64,000 nt of DNA from Powellomyces hirtus. Taxonomy: Eukaryota; Chytridiomycota; Chytridiomycetes; Spizellomycetales; Powellomycetaceae. Location of the stretch: positions 1,054,001-1,118,000 of the forward strand of contig JAHLKG010000003.1 in the NCBI GenBank assembly GCA_025526995.1, given 5' to 3'. Positions 60,580 through 64,000 of the stretch are shown one piece after another. Position 1 is the stretch's first letter. Each line of letters starts with the position of its first letter. The translations under genes and the position numbers were made by a program. The notes beneath the pieces are model-generated. The model was not told the origin of the DNA. It made no database searches and saw only the letters and a list, made by a program, of their open reading frames with translations.

Positions 60580-60800
60580 GACGTCACAATTAACGAGGCT
60601 GATTACGTCAGCCCTGTCGCTCAGAGCGACACCACTCCTGAATATGTGGTTGAGCGCATCTTACTCTCTCGCAACGGCAAAGGGGGAGAGGAATTCCTGG
60701 TCAAGTGGCTTGGCTACGACGAACCAACATGGGAACCCCTCGACAACGTCAAGGATTCAGAGGCCCTGACGCGATTCACCGGAATCGAAGATGACGGCAC
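60580..60800 (+). pseudogene. Chromodomain of CopC-2 between integrase and RT
   Basis: In the integrase frame after the TGA: EYVVERILLSRNGKGGEEFL, VKWLGYDEPTWEPLDNVKDS, EALTRF (about 60637-60782). This fits the chromodomain consensus, with the three aromatic-cage positions (Tyr of EYVVE, Trp of VKW, Tyr of LGY) all present, as in HP1-type readers of methylated H3K9. In Ty3/gypsy chromoviruses this module follows the integrase at the end of pol; here it sits in the middle of a copia pol. It probably steers integration to marked chromatin. Confidence 0.88.
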
Positions 60801-62379
60801 ACCCGTAATCGCCGAACTGCATGCCGCATGCAGCACTGACATTGACGAGCCCGCCACTTACCAGGCGGCAATCAACTCGCCGTACGCGAAAGAGTGGAAA
60901 CAAGCGATCGACGCTGAACTCTTGTCTCACCGCACTAACAAGACGTGGGACACGGACACCACGCAAACACCGTCTGGCACTCACCTTGTTGATTCCAAAT
61001 GGGTCTTCAAAGTCAAACGCAACGCCGATGGTTCCATCAAGAAGTTCAAAGCCCGCCTTGTCACCCGAGGCTTCACGCAGCGTGAAGGCATTCACTTCAA
61101 CGAAACATATGTGCCCGTCGTCAAGTTTAACACCTTGCGGGCGCTACTCGCGCCTGCCGCTAAGCTCGACCTTCACGTCCATCAGATGGATGTCATCACC
61201 GCATTTCTCAATGGAGATCTCGACGTAGAAATCTGGATGCGGCTCCCAGCCGGCGTCGCTGACGACGTCGTCAAACTACGCCGTTCCCTTTACGGCCTTA
61301 AACAATTGCCGCGCCTATGGAACAAGGTTCTCGACTCCTTTCTTCAACAGCCCGGGTTCTCAGTATCAGAACTCGACACCGCGCTCTACATTAAGCGGAC
61401 TGACAACACAAGGATCCTGATTGTTGCCGTCTACGTGGATGATCTCACGATTTTCGCATCAAACCTCGATGACCTGCTCGCTGTCAAATCCACGCTTGCC
61501 GAACGCTTCAAGATGGAGGACATGGGGGAGATCTCTTTCCTTCTCGGTCTTCAGATTACGCGCGACCGGTCAAAGCGATGCATTACCATTGGCCAACAGA
61601 AGTACATCAAAGACATGATTGACAAGTTTAACCTTAACGGCATGCGGCCGCATCACATCCCGATGGACCCGACCTTACATCTAAACGCACACGATGGAGC
61701 CGACGCCCTCGACGCATCAGGAATCAAGGAATATCAGTCGATCATTGGAACACTAATGTATCTGATGTTAGGGACTCGCCCTGACCTGGCCTACTCAGTT
61801 TCCCGTTTATCTCAGTTTCTGGCAGCACCGACGGCCGCACACATGACGGCCGCAAAGAAAGTTTGCGCGTACGCAAACACAACCAGTGATCTCTCTCTTG
61901 TCTTCCAAGATGGGGGAGATATTGTCGGATATTCGGATGCCGACTACGCATGCTGTACGGACACGCGTCGCTCAACCTCCGGCTATGTATTCATGCTCAA
62001 CGGAGCTGCTATTTCATGGAAATCTCAACGTCAAAAATCAACGGCGCTATCCACAGCAGAAGCAGAATACATTGCACTCGCGGAATGTGCAAAGGAAGCA
62101 CTCTGGATCCAGGGTCTCCTATCCGAACTGTCAGCAACGGAGCAGACAGCAGTTCTCATCTATGAGGACAATCAGGCCGCTATCAAGCTTGCCGCCAATC
62201 CGACGCATCACCAACAAACCAAACACATCGATGTCCGTTATCACTTCCTGCGAGACCTCGTCGGTAACGAGCGCATTCACCTACAGTACATTGAGTCCAA
62301 GCTCATGCTGGCTGACGCCCTGACGAAACCGCTACCTTGCCCATTACTTGATGATCTGCGACATCGAACTGGACTCTGA
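60646..62379 (+). CDS. CopC-2 reverse transcriptase and RNase H
   Basis: Long open frame continuing from the chromodomain. RT: VDSKWVFKVKRNADGSIKKF, ARLVTRGFTQREGIHFNETY, QMDVITAFLNGDLDVEIWMR, LYGLKQLPRLWN, AVYVDDLTIFASN (active site intact) and MEDMGEISFLLGLQITRDRS. RNase H: YSDADYACC, TALSTAEAEYIALAE, YEDNQAAIKLAANP, QTKHIDVRYHFLRD and LADALTKPLPC. No stop occurs from 60580 to 62377, so this half is conserved although the integrase and protease are damaged. It has no independent start; the ATG-like site at 60646 is not a true one, and the region was part of a gag-pol frame. Confidence 0.88.
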   Translation: MVERILLSRNGKGGEEFLVKWLGYDEPTWEPLDNVKDSEALTRFTGIEDDGTPVIAELHAACSTDIDEPATYQAAINSPYAKEWKQAIDAELLSHRTNKTWDTDTTQTPSGTHLVDSKWVFKVKRNADGSIKKFKARLVTRGFTQREGIHFNETYVPVVKFNTLRALLAPAAKLDLHVHQMDVITAFLNGDLDVEIWMRLPAGVADDVVKLRRSLYGLKQLPRLWNKVLDSFLQQPGFSVSELDTALYIKRTDNTRILIVAVYVDDLTIFASNLDDLLAVKSTLAERFKMEDMGEISFLLGLQITRDRSKRCITIGQQKYIKDMIDKFNLNGMRPHHIPMDPTLHLNAHDGADALDASGIKEYQSIIGTLMYLMLGTRPDLAYSVSRLSQFLAAPTAAHMTAAKKVCAYANTTSDLSLVFQDGGDIVGYSDADYACCTDTRRSTSGYVFMLNGAAISWKSQRQKSTALSTAEAEYIALAECAKEALWIQGLLSELSATEQTAVLIYEDNQAAIKLAANPTHHQQTKHIDVRYHFLRDLVGNERIHLQYIESKLMLADALTKPLPCPLLDDLRHRTGL

Positions 62380-62459
62380 ACGAAATCAGATTACGCCAAA
62401 TCTCACTGATATACACCCGTTATAAGTCTAGTTGAAATACACCCGCCGCAACCACCATC

Positions 62460-62868
62460 TCAATCGACGGTCCGACTTGTTGCATTTCGGGCAACGTATT
62501 TCTCCACTTCAATGCACCAGACCCCGTGAACAGCTCTCACACAGAAAACAGGGGTTTCTTTCTCCACAGGCGTGCGGCGTCCGACAGTCTTTTCTTTCGT
62601 AACACCTGTCACACCGCCTTCTCGTTACTTCCCCTTCAAAGAAGTTAATTCACTCTTTTCTGTGCAATGCGAGATATCAGTACCCTGAAACCAGCACAAC
62701 GGAGCTCCTTCCTCACCTGCAGATAACACATCTGCGTGCGGCGTCGTCAGGTGTCACCCAAATGTACTTCAAACACCGGAAGCACAGCAGGTGCCCGCAG
62801 TCCCCACAGAATTCGGCATCTCGAAAAAGGCAAACAGGACACTTCGGAGCTCGACCGTCTTGGGGCAT
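62460..62868 (-). pseudogene. Antisense RING-finger ORF in the CopC-2 3' region
   Basis: Minus-strand ATG at 62868 opens a 51-codon frame to TGA at 62715-62713: PKCPVCLFRDAEFC, GDCGHLLCFRC and RRCVIC give a full RING C3HC4 ligand set (CxxC, C.H, CxxC, CxxC). In the same frame beyond four stops a second cysteine cluster follows (RCDRCYERKDCRTPHAC, PCFLCESC, IRCPKCNK) to about 62480. Both clusters resemble the region at 14871-15189 next to Gyp1. RING domains usually act as ubiquitin or SUMO ligases or in complex assembly. The upper part alone could be expressed; the whole is a decayed two-cluster gene. It lies opposite to pol, between the RNase H stop and the 3' LTR. Confidence 0.65.
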
Positions 62869-62892
62869 GTTTGGTCCCCAAAGTCGGGGGAG

Positions 62893-63159
62893 TGTTGAGA
62901 GTGGACTTTTGAGATAAACCTGTCAAATCGACAGCGCTCCAAAACTCCACGTGACTTCCGCTGTGCACTGGTGCTTCATTTAACCGCGTATGCTTAGATA
63001 GCTTGCACAGCCACCTTTCTTCTTCTTAGCGTAGATCTCTTTCACCCATCGTTTACACAACAACAACACAATCATCCCATTGTCATTGAGAGTGTCGAGC
63101 TAGCTTTCCTCTGTTGCACTACCCCTTAACCGGACCTATGCACAACACAACGCACAACA
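62893..63159 (+). repeat. CopC LTR shared by CopC-2 and CopC-3
   Basis: 267-bp LTR from TGTTGAGAGTGGAC to CGCACAACA, with a short internal duplication (CACAACACAACGCACAACA) at its end. The primer site at 63160-63173 shows that it also serves as the 5' LTR of a further unit. Confidence 0.9.
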
Positions 63160-63240
63160 GGTTATGAGCCCTGATAGCCCTCTCAACGCTTAAAACGACG
63201 AGTTTCCTGTATCCTTCTTCTTGTTGTTCAATACTCAATC

Positions 63241-64000
63241 ATGCCATTGTCCCGTAGCCCCGTTCGGACCCGGTCCGGAACAAACACTGCGCCTGCGCCG
63301 ATGCAGGCTTCTGCAGATGGGGGTCCTCGCAGCGAGGACAACAGAGGTCGAGCCAGTCGACCTGACGATGCGGTCGTCACTAAGGAGTATTTAGAGAAGG
63401 CGCTGTTGGAATCCCAACGCATCACCGCCAAAATGCAGGAACGCATGCTGCTAGAATTGCAGCGACTCGCCGCCGAGTCACAACGAGAGATGATGGAGAA
63501 GATGATCTCCACTTTTGCACAGATGCAAATGCAGACGGCCGCCGCTGCAAACTCTCAGGTCTTCCCGGAAGACCGCCCAGACTCTCGTTCGTCGGAGAAC
63601 TCTTCTCCCACTTCGTCCTTGATGAATCCCGTCGCAAAGGAGCTTTTTAAGCAGGTTCCCAACTTCAACGGCGATGTGAGCAGTCCGCAACTGCTTCTCG
63701 AATTCATTGCAAAACTAGACGACTTCTTTGAGGTTGCATACCTTCCGCCGCTTCTCGAAACAAAGATGGCGGTGAGCAAACTCACATCCACCGCTCACAT
63801 TTGGTGGAGGACTCAGGAAAGCCAGGGGACCGCTCCCCAAACATGGAATCTTCTGCAAAACAGCGCTACGTCTGAGGTTCACACCACCAGCGTTCAGTTC
63901 AATGATCCGTGATAAGCTGAATGATCTCTTGCAAACCGCGTCGGTCATTGCATACAACAATGTGTTCAACAAGCTTGTCATGCAGATCCCCGACATGAAC
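63241..64000 (+). pseudogene. CopC-3 gag, cut by the window end
   Basis: ATG 63241 opens MPLSRSPVRTRSGTN, highly similar to the CopC-2 gag, with one coiled-coil unit fewer (RESQHLAAESQ is absent). The frame goes through LLEFIAKLDDFFEVAYLPPL and STAHIWWRTQES and is then shifted after TAPQTWNLLQN, reaching a stop at 63912. Reading resumes in the original frame (AYNNVFNKLVMQIPDMN) to the window end. One indel near 63855 explains it. Confidence 0.85.

Larger units (their letters stand above)
57777..63159 (+). mobile_element. CopC-2, full-length CopC element with chromodomain
   Basis: 5' LTR 57777-58033, primer site 58034-58047, gag-pol 58115-62379, a 513-bp 3' segment with an antisense RING ORF, polypurine-like AGTCGGGGGAG, and 3' LTR 62893-63159. 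Coding is broken by one frameshift (near 59705), one TGA (60577-60579) and two active-site substitutions. Its LTRs are shared with the neighbouring units. Confidence 0.92.

Overview
The window is eukaryotic and consists almost entirely of transposable elements. I found no ordinary host gene, rRNA or tRNA gene. Spliceosomal introns (GT..AG, 57-171 nt) in a PIF/Harbinger transposon, 5-bp target duplications of LTR elements and a tRNA-iMet half-molecule primer site show a nuclear genome. The primer site matches the yeast-type initiator anticodon arm (CTCATAA loop), so a fungus or another microbial eukaryote (oomycete, alga) is plausible. I cannot name the organism.

I use working names. CopA, CopB, CopC and CopD are four Ty1/copia families. 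Gyp1 is a Ty3/gypsy element. Harb1 is a PIF/Harbinger DNA transposon.

1-3303 is a mosaic of CopB ends, CopB LTR pieces and a CopC LTR. 3304-10575 is CopB-3 (minus strand, internally deleted); its 5' LTR is split by Harb1 (6912-10474, TSD TTA), which carries a transposase gene, a SANT/Myb-like gene and a small third gene. 10576-14472 is a decayed CopD with its LTR. 14473-16387 and 50220-52497 are the two halves of Gyp1 (minus); its 3' side carries a RING plus PHD zinc-finger region. Between the halves, 16388-50219 (33.8 kb, TSD TTGGA) is one CopA insertion that received further CopA insertions. It holds four uninterrupted gag-pol ORFs (17283-21335, 23723-27775, 29660-33712, 42205-46269), two broken ones, and a 6.7-kb inverted repeat. 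52498-56594 is CopB-4, cut by a tandem CopC array (CopC-1, CopC-2, CopC-3) that shares LTRs and leaves the window at 64000.

How the parts work: each copia polyprotein would supply Gag, protease, integrase, RT and RNase H. All LTR families except Gyp1 carry the same primer site just inside the 5' LTR. CopB and CopC differ from CopA and CopD: they have a Ty3-like Gag and a chromodomain placed between integrase and RT. CopC also carries an antisense RING-finger ORF between pol and the 3' LTR, and a related zinc-finger region lies beside Gyp1. These shared accessory domains are the most novel content. The near-identical CopA copies point to recent activity followed by LTR-mediated rearrangement; misassembly of such repeats must also be considered.
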